Below, one piece after another: positions 52,317-64,000 of a stretch of DNA of 64,000 nucleotides. The notes beneath the pieces were generated by a model. The model searched no databases, had not been told where the DNA came from, and saw nothing but the letters and a program-made list of their open reading frames with translations. The stretch is taken from positions 62,001-126,000 of the forward strand of contig JAEBUN010000061.1 in NCBI GenBank assembly GCA_023014365.1. The letters are read 5' to 3'. This DNA is from Lepiota brunneoincarnata. Its lineage: Eukaryota > Basidiomycota > Agaricomycetes > Agaricales > Agaricaceae. Numbering within the stretch: position 1 is the first letter of the stretch; each line of letters begins with the position of its first letter. Made by a program: the position numbers and the translations under genes.

Positions 52317-54328
52317 TCAATTACTGGCCGTGGTCGGCATTGGATCCCCTGATCCCAACGCATCTCTCGTCTGACGACGGGTGGGTCGAGGATTGTTCAA
52401 CCCAGAGCTCGAAACAACTTCCGCCGGGGTAGCCGTCTGATCGTGAGGCTGATCATGAGATTGTGGAAGTGAACCAGGTGTCTGGGGAGCAGATGCCAGT
52501 GTTGTCAGTGGCAATTGATCTTCTTCCGTTGTTATACCCGCATCCCATAGTGCTTGGCGAATAGCGTTGCGGTTGTCAAAGCAAGTAAGCATAAACGACA
52601 TGAGAGACATGATAGCGATGATGGTTGCAAATATCTGAAGGTACGCTGCTAAATGTTCTGAATTCGAGCAACAATATATATTACACACCTGGCTGAATGA
52701 CATGAAGGACGGCAGAGTTGGGTTCACGATGAGCATCGCCTGGATCCATGACATTGTCGGTTGCAGCACAAGGAATACAAATTTGAACACTGGCATGGAT
52801 TCAAAGATATCCGGCCTATCAAAGTTGTTGTCTCTCAGACCTTGTATTTTATGCCTAATAATCAAACAACTCACCAGTGGAAGAACATGCCACCCAATTT
52901 ACCAGCCTAGAATATCAGAGGAATATTGACTTTAGTACTGTCAGCGTCGACAAATGACTCTTGTGCACGATACGCGTACTTGTTCTTGTATGCTGGATTA
53001 ATGCGTAGGATGCGTCGAATTGGGCCCCTACAAGCAAAAGGGAGGACAAAAAACCACGACACCATGCCCAACCTCCAAAAGAGCATAAAAGGCTGAAGAG
53101 TAACTAACCCTTCTAAACACAAAATAATTGCGAGCACGGTCAAGTCCAACAACCGGTAGGCTTCAAGACCAACCAGGGATGTCCACTGAGTCGAAGCGAT
53201 GCAAGAACGAGGTGAAATGAGCAGTAATTTCGAGATAAATGAGGCAGAGAAGATATTTTGGAAGACTTTAGAGTTGAGATTTAATGAGAACGATTTCAGA
53301 CGATTTAGAATACAGGAGATGGGCAGTAAATTGACTGATCTCTAACTACACATTGTACAGACCTTCAATACGAAAAAATATGGATTTTTGATGAATATTT
53401 CGGAGCAGGAAGAAGATAAAAGAAGCAATCTCAAAAGCAAAAGTAAAGTACAGTAAGACAACCTAAAACAAACACGAAACAGGGGTTAATTATATAGAGA
53501 ATACAAGTACATTACCATGACAGTGTGCAAGATGTAGAGAGGGATAAGAGAAGGAAATAGATTCATGGTACAACGAGACGAGACAGGAATGAAGAATTGA
53601 ACATAAATTTCAAAACTGGAAGGTTGAAAAGAGGGAGGAATGGAGATCAATAGATACTTAGTCCAAGATACGGATGGGTAGCTCGACGACAGGCACTCCA
53701 AACGCCGTTAGCGATCCAGTTAATTAAAATCACAAGAGATTGATGAGAGGTTGCCGTTTTCATGGGCAACCGAACTCACAATCTCTACAAGGCCCAATTA
53801 AGATGACAGCTTCGGGTTTGCCATGAGTCTTGTTGCAAGCTGACTGCTTAAATTGTAGCCAGGTAGGCGCAAAGGAAATGATGGATAACAGGCCAATCAG
53901 CAGCGCAAAGCAGAGGCACGAGATGATCATCAAAAACCATCTTTCGACTCGATTTGTGATAGCGCTGCTTATGGACGCCGGAAGTCATCCGGGTCGGAAT
54001 AAAGCCTCCACAGAAATAGCCCACAGATAGAAGCTTGCAGGCGAAGCGATGGTAATGATAAGAAACATCGCATCGTTCTTTGTGATGCCGAGTTCAAACA
54101 AAGAGATGAAGCCACAAGTGAAGAGAGATATGAGGTTGGCAAGATATGCGTATGCTGCGAATCGAATCTGGCCCGGAGTGAACAGAAGAGCGGTGGCTTT
54201 CCGAACACGTTAATCCTTGTATTGTAGATGTGTCGTTTGGAGTTCACCGGAGGCGGATTGAGGCAATAAATTTGAAACAGTGTATCGTTAGAGGCATTGG
54301 TGAGATTGATGTGGTACGGGGTATCCAT
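52317..54328 (-). pseudogene. Multi-pass membrane family, copy B (broken)
   Basis: Starts at ATG 54328 (MDTPYHINLTNASNDTLFQI, then YCLNPPP) but the next exon follows without the Cys-rich CDFGPCPNPD part. About 680 bp of foreign AT-rich sequence (about 53105-53795) split the exon after ACNKTHGK. The exons that code SSDILVW through FLRW in copy C are missing between about 52880 and 52920. The 3' exons remain: SMPVFKFVFLVLQPTMSWIQ with AMLIVNPTLPSFMSF and IFATIIAIMSLMSFMLTCF, then a polar tail to the stop at 52317. Copy B is the neighbour of the Helitron on its right side. Confidence 0.75.
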
Positions 54329-54489
54329 AAGCAAGCGCCGTTGATGGTCGTGTGAAAGCGTGAACCGCTGATACGTTTGCCTCGTGGATGAGTGTTAATT
54401 ACTATTCAATACTAATAGAAGAGTGCCAAACAGATGGGACAAGAATGATGAATATGTGTCATCGACGAGCAAATAACAATGATAATCTA

Positions 54490-54770
54490 CTAAGTCCTTT
54501 CGAGGCTAGTGAACATGGTGACCAAAGGCAGACCTTGGTTGGGGACCGTTTTCAAGATTTTGGGGTGTTGTCCGACGGGAAGCAAGATAGGGGTTCCTGT
54601 CGTGTGTTCAATCAGCCACTTGGGCTTCTATGCCGAACGGTCCCAGTTGTGAGATGGTCTAAGGGAGGACTTTCAGACCCAGGCCTTGGTCCAGATTACC
54701 TGTATTCTCTTCAGTTTGGACTTCGCTATGCCAACTGAAGAATCATGAGGGCGTGCCATACACACCATCT
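54490..54770. repeat. Array spacer repeat between copies B and C
   Basis: Similar to 59930-60170 and to the right half of the 34.3 and 51.8 kb spacers; includes the string TGTGTTCAATCAGCCACTTG and a downstream CTGTATTCTCTTCAGTTTGG. Confidence 0.75.
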
Positions 54771-55011
54771 CAAGTGAATACACCAACAGTATATTGCGTC
54801 ATCAAGCTGGTGATCCTCACCATGCCCCGTCAACCTCACCAGTCATCGGAGGATGCGTAACTATATATGTAGTATGGATGCTAGGATCGGGGATGATTGT
54901 GACCTGCACCCGTATGGGTATATCAAGTAATTATCCGTGGGAAGGGTAAGTCATGCAGTACAAAACGATAAGTGTAGCTGGTAATAAGATGTACCAATGG
55001 GTGTCCATGTT

Positions 55012-57036
55012 TCAATTACTGGCCGCGTTCGACGCCGGATCCCCTGATCCCAACGCATCTCTCGTCTGACGACGGGTGGGTTGAGGATTGTTCAACCCAG
55101 AGCTCGAGATAACTTCCGCCGGGGCAGTTGTCTGATCATGAGGCTGATCATGAGATTGGGGAAGTGGACCAGGTGTCTGAGGAGCAGATGCCGGTGTCGT
55201 CAGCGGTAATTGATCTTCTTCCGCTCTTATACCCGCATCCCATAGTGCCTTGCGAATAGCATTGCGGTTGTCAAAGCAAGTAAGCATAAATGACATGAGA
55301 GACATGATGGCGATGATGGTTGCAAATATCTGAAGGTACACGGTTAAATGTTTTGGATCCGAGTAACGATATATATTACACACCTGGCCGAATGACATGA
55401 AAGACGGTAAAGTTGGGTTCACGGTGAGCATCGCCTGGACCCACGATATTGTCGGTTGCAGAACAAGGAATACAAATTTGAACACTGGCATGGATTCAAA
55501 GATATCCGGCCTATTAAAGTTGTTTTCTCTCGATCTTGTGTTTTATACCTAATAATCGAATAACTCACCAGCGCAAGAAGTCGCTCAATTTATCTGGTCT
55601 AGAAACATGGGGAGGTGTACACAAGACCCAACTAGTGAGCCAAACAATTTGAGGTATGTCGTTGTCGAGAACTGGAATAAATCCCATTACCATGGGGGCA
55701 CCATTGAGAACAACCAAATACACCACCAAGCTGTTCAATATGAATGAGAACACCATACATGATTAAGGTGAGGAAGTCGCTTACGCCCAGAGCCCTAACC
55801 CATTTCTATTGCACTGCGCCCGCATAACCACCCAAATTAGGTAAAAGAGAAGAACACGGACTTCACCCAATGATATGGGGCCAAAATAATCCAAAAAGGC
55901 ACCAACTGCACAGAGAAATGGTAATAATATTCTAGGTATTCTTTGAATATTGATAGAAGCCACCACTACAAGGAGGAAGGTGGCAGCATCGAGGGTAATG
56001 GAGACAACAAGGTTTAATATACCAATCGCATCCTCCACTTGCGGCAAGCGAGATCTGGGACCAACCCAGGTTGGATTGTTGTTAGCGATCTGCATGGCGG
56101 CCAAGAAGGCACCCAAAGCACGGGAGGTAGAAAGTTTAGGACTGCGACTCAAGGATGCACGTGTCCAAACTAGAATATCAGAGGAATATTGACTGGTACC
56201 ATCAGCGCTGACAAAGGACTCTTGTGCACTATACACATACCTGTTCTCGTATGCTGGATGGATACATAGGAACCGTCGAATTGGGTTTCCACAGGCGAAT
56301 GCGAGGATGAGAAACAATGACGCCATGCTCAACCTCAAGGGGAAGGCAAAAGGCCAAAATAAGGCGAGAGATTCTTTCCTGCCATAAGTCTTGTTGCAAG
56401 CGGGTTGTTTAAACTGCAACCAAGTAGGCGAAGAGAGAACCATGGATAACAGGACAATCGCCAGTGCGAAGCAGAGGCATGAGATGATTATCAAAAACCA
56501 TCTTTCGATCCGATTTGTGATAGCATTGGCTATAGACGCTGGAAGACGTCCGAGTCGGAATAAAGCCACCACGGAAACAGCCCAGAGATACAGGCTTGCG
56601 GGGGAAACGATGGCAACGATAAGAAATATTGCATCATTCTTTGTGATGCCGAGCTTGAATAAGGAGACGAAACCGCAAGTGATGAGAGATATGAGGTTGG
56701 CAAGATATGCGTATGCTGCAAACCGAATCTGGCTAGGAGTGAATAGAAGAGCGGTAGCTTTCTGAGTGCATTAGTCTCTGTATTGTAGGCATGTCATCGA
56801 CTTTCAAGCTCACTGAATGTAGTGGCGGTGATATACACTATGTGCCTTTCATCAACTGCTGTATTGTGACCAGTGGGACTGGAGCACTCACGCGATATTT
56901 GCTGGCCTAAACCTGTGACATCCGGATTGGGACATGGGCCGAAATCACAAGTGTCTGGAGGTGGATTGAGGCAATAGATTTGAAATAGTGTATCGTCGGA
57001 GGCATTGGTGAGATTGATGTGGTAGGGTGTATCCAT
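55012..57036 (-). CDS. Multi-pass membrane protein, tandem family copy C
   Basis: From ATG 57036: MDTPYHINLTNASDDTLFQI, YCLNPPPDTCDFGPCPNPD, then an intron (GTGAGT near 56893), LYITATTF, an intron, and a long exon down to 55781 with helices at FAAYAYLANLISLITCGFVS, IFLIVAIVSPASLYLWA, WFLIIISCLCFALAIVLLS, LRLSMASLFLILAFACG, and after another intron SSDILVWTRASLSRSPKLST, LVVSITLDAATFLLVVVAS and LGEVRVLLFYLIWVVMRAQ. 3' exons carry IPQIVWLTSWVLC, FVFLVLQPTISWVQAML and IFATIIAIMSLMSFMLTCF, then a Pro/Gln/Thr-rich tail. The layout equals copy A, so both are probably live. Function unknown. Confidence 0.7.
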
Positions 57037-57794
57037 GAATGGCGTCGTTGAAGGTCGTGCGAAGGCATGAACCATTGACGTGTGGATGAGCGCTAATCAC
57101 TATTCAATATTAGTGGCCCTGTGGACTGCTCGGTTACAGCATGCATCTGAGGACCGTGCCTGCCATGCGGACATTTCGAGCATCCTGTACGGACTCGTGT
57201 ATAGTGTTGGTCGTATTGAATATGCGCCTTCTGCATAGTGGTAGATCGAAAAATGAACTTGCCGCTGCTTGTAGTGGAGGATCCGTGCCCGATTTGATCC
57301 CACCCTTTAGTTAACTCAACCCAGTCACCACACGCACGCGGCAACGATTCAAGCACTCAGGGCTCTAAAGGGCTCGACAATATAAACCATGAAATGGAGA
57401 GAAAACCAAGGGTTGGGGAGTGGGTCCATAAATAATAGACGGAGTCTGTAGGTCCAAGCATACCGCGGATCACTCCAAGCGGGCTTGTGCCTCTGGTAGA
57501 CCCTGCTCCCGGTTGACGGCCTGCTCTAGAGGAGGGCTTGAAATCGTGATGGCAAAGCATCTGTATACTACAATCCGGTAAAAGAACGCCTATCGTGGTT
57601 TGTTATGTCCCTTTTGGTGCTACAGTTGCTGGCGGCTCTGTGTGACCATCCTTACAGCACCATCCTTTCCATTCGTTTCCATACTCGGAACGTTGAAGAC
57701 CCTGGCGACCAATCGGGACTCCTCCCATAGTCCCCCACGTCGTGAGTCCAACTCCTCAACCATCGATACCCTGCCTGCACCAGTCCCACGGCGT
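57037..57794. other. Intergenic between copy C and the Zn-cluster gene
   Basis: 57100-57560 resembles 61550-61990 (array flank repeated next to copy D). The frame of the next gene is open from 57600, but the first well-placed ATG is 57795. No other gene seen. Confidence 0.45.
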
Positions 57795-59139
57795 ATGGCC
57801 ATTCCTATCTCTTTTCTGTGCAATTCAGAAGATGAACCCGTTGCTAGGCATTCACCTGTAGTCTCCCGAGGGACACAACTGCCCCTTCTCTCGCTCACTT
57901 TGCCAGACGTTGAAAAGGCCGGTCCTCTTAGCTTGCCCCCTCTTCGTCTGTCTGCTTTGGTCCCTGCGCCCAAGCCTGTAATACCAGACCCCCCTCGTAA
58001 GTCGTGTTTTCTCAAACTTTTTGACAGGCCGTCGCCGACTTTCTTGATTCTTCCAGTTTGGAACCCTGCTGCTCTTAAGGGAAGACAGAAAGAGGTGACG
58101 TTCGCGCCTCCTCGATCTCCGCTGTTCCTGGCAGGGTCTCTTTCGCCTAGCCAGACACCTTTGCCAGGGCCTTCGGTATCGCAGGACTCAACTACCCGAC
58201 CTTTCACGCGATCTTCGTTTCTGGGCTCGGACAATGTGCCGACCTCTCCACGGCGCCCAACGCCTCAGGTCCCTCCGCCGCCTTCGGTTCCTCCAGAAAT
58301 TCCACGGGAGCCGTCGCCCCAGGCTGGACCCTCTCAAACACAACGCGTTATGCCACCCAAGAAGGGATCAAACACCCGCGCCAAGAAGCACATCCCTGGC
58401 CCTCGCGTTCGTCGTTCCGAGGCCGAGCTCATTCGAGACTATGGGTTCGTTCATCCAGTACCCCTTCTCAGCACCGACTTCCCGGCGCTCTTGGCTGCAA
58501 GCCGCCTCCCGGTGAGTCTAAACTTTTCTCTTGGTCGATTTATTCGCTGATTATTTTCTAGACACAACCCCCTCCTACAAAATGCACTTCTTGTGCAACC
58601 CGCAAGCTGGAGTGCAAGCGGCTCAGCCAGCTGAAAAAATGCAAGAGCTGCGACCAGAACAATTATCCTTGTTCAGACGCAGACCACCCCCAAGTTACAG
58701 CAGGGCTCGCTAATGCTCTGGTTTCAACCTCCATGATTAGCAAACATCGTGAGTTCTTAGCTCTCTCATATCGTGTTTCTTTGATCTCATTTTTCTTTAT
58801 TCAGGTATTGCAGCCTTTGCTCAGCTGGCGGAGGTCAGCCTAGCGACTGTTGCGGCTACTCGACTGGCCTATGAAACAGCCGTTTTCCAGCATCGCCGGG
58901 TAATCTACCAGTTTGTGCAGCAAATGCAGGGAGCTCGAGAAGCACTTCAAGGTAATGATGCAGGTTTCGTTGACATGGGGTTGGCCACCTCCCTTGACGA
59001 TGTTCACGCCTTTTTTGACTTTGCTTCTCATTTCCCTGACATTCCCACTGACGAGGAGTTCGAGGAACTGAAGCGGCATTTGTATGTTGCTTTCCCTCTC
59101 ACACAAAATCCTGGCGCAGTTCTCGACGACCTGAACTAG
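57795..59139 (+). CDS. Zn2Cys6-like protein, possible DNA-binding regulator
   Basis: Exons 57795-58511, 58562-58748 and 58805-59139 join in phase to 412 residues. The first exon is Pro/Ser-rich with a basic stretch after MPPKKGSNTRAKKHIPGPR (ATG 58350 is an alternative start). The second exon holds six spaced Cys, CTSCATRKLEC then KRLSQLKKCKSC then DQNNYPC, which fits C-x2-C-x6-C-x8-C-x2-C-x6-C of the fungal binuclear zinc cluster. The third exon is helical (AFAQLAEVSLATVAATRLAY, VIYQFVQQMQGAREAL) and acidic at the end. The middle of the protein could bind DNA; no fungal-specific transcription factor domain follows. It may instead be a lineage-specific family; its place inside the membrane-gene array suggests later insertion. 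Confidence 0.65.
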
Positions 59140-59504
59140 CCCTCCCATTTCAGTTTCTTGAGTGTAGCATACTTTGTTTTGCCCGTGTATACCTCGAAAA
59201 AAACGATTGTCTTGAACTGCGCAAACTTGTAAGCTAGAAGCAAATGGACTGCTCCTGCCCCTGAGCATTTTTAGTTACCTGTTGGCTTAAGCCTAACGTC
59301 CAGTCTGAATATTGATACAGGCCATCTGTGGCGAGCAACCGCTATTCTCATCCACATGTCACTTTTACCTTTGCTTGGATAAACCATCCTTTGGTTCATC
59401 TCCCTACTTATTGTGATGACCTCTTTTGTAAAGAGTCTGCAGGTGGCCAATGCTCACCGCAGTCTTATGTATTTAACTAGACAGGAGACTGGACGTACGT
59501 GTTT
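59140..59504. other. 3' flank, no gene recognised
   Basis: AT-rich sequence following the Zn-cluster gene; nothing further seen. Confidence 0.5.
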
Positions 59505-61490
59505 AATCAGAGGAAGATTGATCTTGTTGACAGCAACCAGGTAGGCGAAGAGAGAACCACGGATAGCAGGACGATCGACAATCGACAGTGCGAAGCAGAG
59601 GCATGAGATAGTTATCAGCGAACATCTTTCGACTCGGTTTGTGATGCCACCGGCTACAGGTGCCGGGAGGCGCCCGAGTCAGCACAAAGCCACCATGGAA
59701 ACAGCCCAAAGATACAGGCTTGCGGGAGAAAGGATGGCAATGATCAGAAATACCGTGTCGTTCCTTGTGACGCCGAGTTCGAATGAGGAGATGAAACCGC
59801 AAGTGATGAGAGATATGAGGTTGACAAAATATAGGTATGGTGCAGTGTCTAACCAGGATCATCATGCAGACTCGCCGCAGAACCCCAAACCATCACCTAT
59901 CAGGTATGTGCTCTGCTTTCCGAAGTCCAGTGAACATGGTGACCAAATACAGACCTTAGTTAGAGACCCCTATCAATATTTTTGGGGTGTTGTCCGATGG
60001 GAAAGCAAGATAAGGGGTCCTGTCGTGTGTTCAATCAGCCACTTGGGCTTCTATGCCGAACGGTTCCAGCTGTGAGAAAGCCGAAAGAAGGACTTCCAGA
60101 ACCAGGCCTTGGTTCAGACTACTTGTATTCTCTTCAGTTTGGACTTCGCTATGTCAGCTGGGGAATCATGAGGGTGCACATACTACCTTCAGTGAATGCG
60201 CCGACAGTATATTGCGTCATCAAGCTCATCATTTTCATCATGCCCTGTCCGCCTCACCAATCATCGGCGAATGCATAACTGTGTATTTAGTATGGATGTT
60301 TGTTAGGCGCTATTATAATAATCATGGTGAACTTGTCTGCCTGTACGGAATCGGGGATGATTGCGACACGCACCCGTGTGGGTATATCCAGCATATATGC
60401 ATGGGAAAGGTGAGACAGAGAGTACAAAGCGATCAGTGTAGCTGGTAATAGGGTGTGCCCGTGTATCAACTGCTGGCCGTGTTCGACACCGGACCTTCTG
60501 GTCCCAACGCATCTCTCGTCTGACGACGGGTGGGTCGAGGATTGTTCAACCCAGAGCTCGAAACAACTTCCGCCCGGGCAGTCGTCTGATCGTGAGACTG
60601 ATCGTGAGGTTGGGGAGGAAGTGGACCAGGTGTCTGGGGAACGGGTGCTGGTGCAGCAGCTGCCACCGCAAGGCATAATGTGGTGGGGTCGATGATAACG
60701 GAGACGACGGGGTCTAATATACCAATCGCACCCTCCACTTGCGGCAAGGAAGATTCGGAGCTGAGCCGGGTTGGATTATTGTTGGTGATCTGCAGGGCAA
60801 CCAACAAGGCACCCAAGGCATGGGAGGTGAAAAGTTTAGGGCTACGACTCAAGGATGCACGTGTCCAAACTAGAATATCAGAGGAATATTGACTATAGTG
60901 CCATCGGCGTTGACAAATGACTCTTGTTCACCGTACAGATACTTGTTTTCGTATGCTGGATGAATGCGTAAGAACCGTCGAATTGGCTTTCCGCAAGCAA
61001 ATGTGAGGACAAGAAACAAATGACGCCGCGCCCAACCTCAAGGAGAAAGCAGCAGGCCAGAACAAGGCGAGGGCTCCACCGGTGCCATAAGACTTGTTTC
61101 AAGCGGGTTGTTTAAACTGCAGCGGGGGCGGGCGAGGAGAGAACCATAAACAGTAGGACAATCGACCGTGCGAAGTAGAGGCATGGTTATCAGAAATTAT
61201 CTTTCGGCTCGGTTTGTGATGCCGAGCAGTGGCTTTCCGAACGGATTAAACCTTGCATTGTTAAATGTGTCGTTTGGAGCCCACCGAAAATAGTGGCAGT
61301 GATTATACACTCCACGAGATATTCGCTGGCCTCGGCCCGTGACATCCGGATTAGGACATGGATCGAAACAGGTCGTCTGGAGGTGGAATGACGCAATAGA
61401 TTGGGAACAGTGTATCATTAAAGGCATTGGTGAGATTTCTGTGGGTTAGGGTGTATGATTGTATCCATGAATGGTGTCGTTGAGGGTCGT
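59505..61490 (-). pseudogene. Multi-pass membrane family, copy D (rearranged remnant)
   Basis: Pieces of the family lie out of order: 59505-59850 holds the helix exon (minus strand, in broken frames), 60466-60700 the polar C-terminal tail (QPHDQSHDQTTARAEVVSSS), 60700-60900 the SRSPKLFTSHALGALLVALQ part, 60900-61100 the FACG-like exon, and 61190-61480 the N-terminal exons with a frame change inside the Cys-rich motif. A spacer repeat sits between the pieces at 59850-60170. No full-length product is possible. Confidence 0.7.
59850..60250. repeat. Array spacer repeat inside copy D
   Basis: Matches 54490-54840 and parts of 34330-34570 and 51840-52210. Its presence inside copy D shows that the remnant is composed of two partial units. 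Confidence 0.7.
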
Positions 61491-62507
61491 ACGAAGGCAT
61501 GCACCATTGGCGCGTTTGCCTCGTGGATGAGCACCAATCACTCATAATGTTGGTGGCCTGCGGACTGCTCGGCCGCAGCATGCATCTGAGGACCTTGCCT
61601 GACGTGCGGGTGGTTCGAGCATCCTGTATGGACTAGTAAATAGTTTTGGTCGTATTCAATATGCGCCTCTTCTGAAAAATGAACTTGCAATATTCTCACG
61701 TTGCTTCGATACCCGTTGTGGAGACTCCCTAACCCGATCCGATCCCACCTTCAGTTAAGTAACCACGCGCACGTAACAACGGCTCAAGCGATCTCAGGGC
61801 TTGACTACCAAGCGTTGGACAATAGTAACAATGAAATGGAGAGAAAACCGAGGGTTGAGGAGTGGGTCCGTGAATAATAGACGGAGTCCGTAGGCCCAAG
61901 CACAGCGCAGCGGCGTTGACAGGACGACTGCTTGCTGATCACTCCGCGCGGGGTTGGTGCTCTCTGGCAGGAGAAGCAATATGCCATAGCCTGCTCCCGG
62001 TTAGCGATCTGCTTGAGAGGAGGGTTTGAATTGGTGGTGCCAAGCACCACCCTGTTCGCTCATATGTATACTCGGAACGACATATGGAGCAGGAGTGGAA
62101 TTCGAGAGCTCCTGTACACACTGTCCTCCTGGCCTGGGTTGTAACCGCTGATCCAGCGATTGTCCAGACTTGGGGACCGGATCATAGGTTGTCGTCTGTC
62201 CAGTCCACTCTGCTGTTGAACGTTCCGAGTCTTTGCAGCCCTCGCATACGTTGATTTCTGATGTCATCAGATGGGAAGCAGGAAGAGGGGCTCCGTCGTG
62301 TTCAATCAATGAGGGTGCTTCCCCGTGCCGGGGGAAATTCCCATCGTGGGAAGGTCCAAAGAGAGATTCCTGACCCTTCAGATAAGTTGCGACTCTGCCA
62401 AGTATGAATGTGCTTTTTGCTTAGTTGTTCAGTGGTTGTCTTGTCTGCCCAGTACAGAGTTTGCCAGCCATCGAGGGTTGTGCAACTTACACGAGTTCGC
62501 ACTGGTC
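61491..62507. other. Intergenic; end of the repeat array and upstream region of the kinase gene
   Basis: 61550-61990 repeats the flank at 57100-57560. The frame of the kinase gene is open back to about 62325 without an ATG. I see no other gene. Confidence 0.45.
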
Positions 62508-64000
62508 ATGGGCGGCAAGTCCAAGAATGATAGTGATAGCTATATTCAGCCGTGTGAAAGCATGGCGATAGATCCTGCAGGGGCGCCGAGCCGTTCTTCT
62601 TGTCGCTCACTGCCACCACTGCTAGACAAACTGTTTTACCCTTCACCCCTCTCTCTCTCAAACGCCGTCTTCCCTTCCTTCTACCCGCCGCCCGCAATGG
62701 CGCACATGGTAGATCCAAGACTTGGCTTTGCCCACGACGGCGACCCCTTTCTCAGGCACCTCGTTCTCCTCCTCTCCGTCTACGAGCTCGGCACCAAGAG
62801 CGCGCCAGCCCCTGTCTGGCATGGCCCTCGAAACTGGCAAACAGATGCCATCATCCGTGCCATCGTCGCCCTTGGATGTAGACTGTGGACAGCAGAGGAG
62901 GAGGTCCGTAGATGCCGCCGCGACCATGCCAAATACGACCCAGATACAAATATCTCCTTCCCCGATGCCGTTCCGCCCCTCGACGCCAATTTTCCGTCAT
63001 CGAGTATAGGGTACTTTCCTTCTGTTGATAGCATGGGCAGCTACCTCACATCGATGAGTGGCGATCGTAGCTCCGACTCGACATACGGCGCCAAAACGAC
63101 CAAGGACAACCGAAGTTCCGTCAACGAGCTGTTCGTCGTCGACTCCCTCACCCAGATCTCTACCAAGGATAATACCACCATCCCAACCACCGCAACAACT
63201 AACGGCATCACCAGCAAGGCCCACGATACCACAAGTACTACCGATACCTCTGCCTCTCACATTCCCAAAACCAATGGCAAGTCCGAAGGACGCAACACAT
63301 CGTCAACACCATCACGACCTTCCCTCTCTCTCGGTACCCTCCCATCTACACTCGAGACTGATCAGCTCTATGCTAATCTCAGCAGCTTCAAATCCACCAC
63401 TGCTGCCCATGCCCATGCCCACGCTATTGCCAGCAGCCACGGATCAACCTCCGCACCTCCAACATCTCACGCCATGTGCCCCACTTGCGGCAAAGCCATC
63501 TCTGACCCTATGCTCCTCCCTCTCTTTGCCGGTTACGGCCTTATCAACCCCGTCGCCTATGTCAATAACGCATCTAACGGTGAGAGCGGCATCAACTCCA
63601 ATGGCAGCTCTCCTATGATTGTCCCGAGTATGGGTCCGCTTGCTCATGCTGCTTTTGAGAGTGGGATGAGCGCTGTTGAGGAACTCAAGCTTCTTAAAGC
63701 TCAGGTTCAGGATGTGGCGAGAGTGTGCAATGCTGTCGCTCGTGGTGATTTGAGCCAGAAGATTACGGTCCCTGTGCAGGGTGTTGTCATGGTCCAACTC
63801 AAGGACGTCATCAATACCATGGTTGACAAGCTTGGGCAATTTGCGAAAGAAGTTACCAGGGTCAGTCAGGAAGTCGGTACCGAAGGGTCAGCTTTGTTTT
63901 CTTTGTTTTCTTATTCTCCTATCTGGTTTTAATATCCGCGCTGCTGATACTGGATTTTTACTCCATTAGTAAACTTGGTGGACAAGCCTTGGTTCTGGAT
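62508..64000 (+). CDS. HAMP-repeat hybrid histidine kinase, group III (Nik1/Os-1-like), partial
   Basis: Exon 1 runs 62508-63886, the intron 63887-63969 (GTCAGC...ATTAG), and exon 2 from 63970 past the window end; the joint gives [17 protein letters not shown], the usual HAMP sequence. The N-terminal third has a conserved block ([37 protein letters not shown]), a long Ser/Thr-rich linker and a [11 protein letters not shown] motif. The first HAMP unit is at about residues 390-460 ([47 protein letters not shown]). In the family five or so more HAMP units, a kinase core and a receiver follow; these lie outside the window. Such kinases sense osmotic stress and feed the HOG pathway, and are the target of dicarboximide and phenylpyrrole fungicides. 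Later ATGs at 62562 and 62697 are possible starts. Confidence 0.88.

Noticed and set aside
57620..58234. 204-residue minus-strand frame
   Set aside because: It is the shadow of the Pro/Ser-rich first exon of the Zn-cluster gene; it has no domain of its own.

Overview
This looks like nuclear DNA of a filamentous basidiomycete fungus, most likely an Agaricomycete. Genes are cut by many short GT-AG introns (about 50-75 nt). The window holds a NACHT-type NTPase gene, a TMEM184-like gene, a group III-type histidine kinase, an agaricomycete-style Helitron and a chromodomain-bearing Ty3/gypsy element. From memory only, the membrane-protein family with the 'CLNPPPD..CDFGPCPNPDVTG' N-terminus recalls Ceratobasidiaceae (Rhizoctonia relatives); that placement is a weak guess. 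Several open frames begin at GTG or TTG and were re-read from ATG codons or splice acceptors.

Left part (1-24 kb), mostly unique genes: a secreted Lys/Ser/Arg-rich protein (1672-2106, minus); a small secreted precursor with two repeated peptide units behind dibasic sites (3127-3474, minus); a multi-pass membrane protein (5650-6936, minus, 5' end open); an ankyrin-repeat protein (7866-8405, minus, 5' end open); a large RWD-PARP-ubiquitin-conjugating fusion (8668-12991, minus); a two-exon hypothetical gene (13636-14108, minus); a TMEM184/Solute_trans_a gene that I resolve into 17 exons closing on 410 codons (15588-18075, plus); a secreted 178-aa protein (18284-18975, minus); an alkyltransferase-like DNA repair gene (19330-19935, minus); and a NACHT gene (21741-24101, plus).

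Middle part (24-34 kb) is duplication debris: a SNF2 helicase C-terminal fragment, truncated copies of the alkyltransferase-like gene joined to decayed copies of a DUF6533-like membrane gene, then the first member (A, apparently intact) of a tandem array of another multi-pass membrane family.

The right part is dominated by a nested transposon. A Helitron (37059-51815, A^T target) sits in a spacer repeat of the array. A second copy of that spacer at 34.3 kb is the empty site and fixes both Helitron ends. Inside the Helitron's Rep/helicase ORF lies a full-length chromovirus (43053-51293) with 698-bp LTRs differing at one base, an AAATA target duplication, a likely self-priming primer-binding site, gag, pol in the -1 frame, and two long overlapping ORFs 3' of pol, one of which runs through the 3' LTR U3. 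Beyond it the array resumes: copy B (broken), copy C (intact), a Zn2Cys6-like gene, and copy D (decayed). The window ends inside a HAMP-repeat histidine kinase gene.
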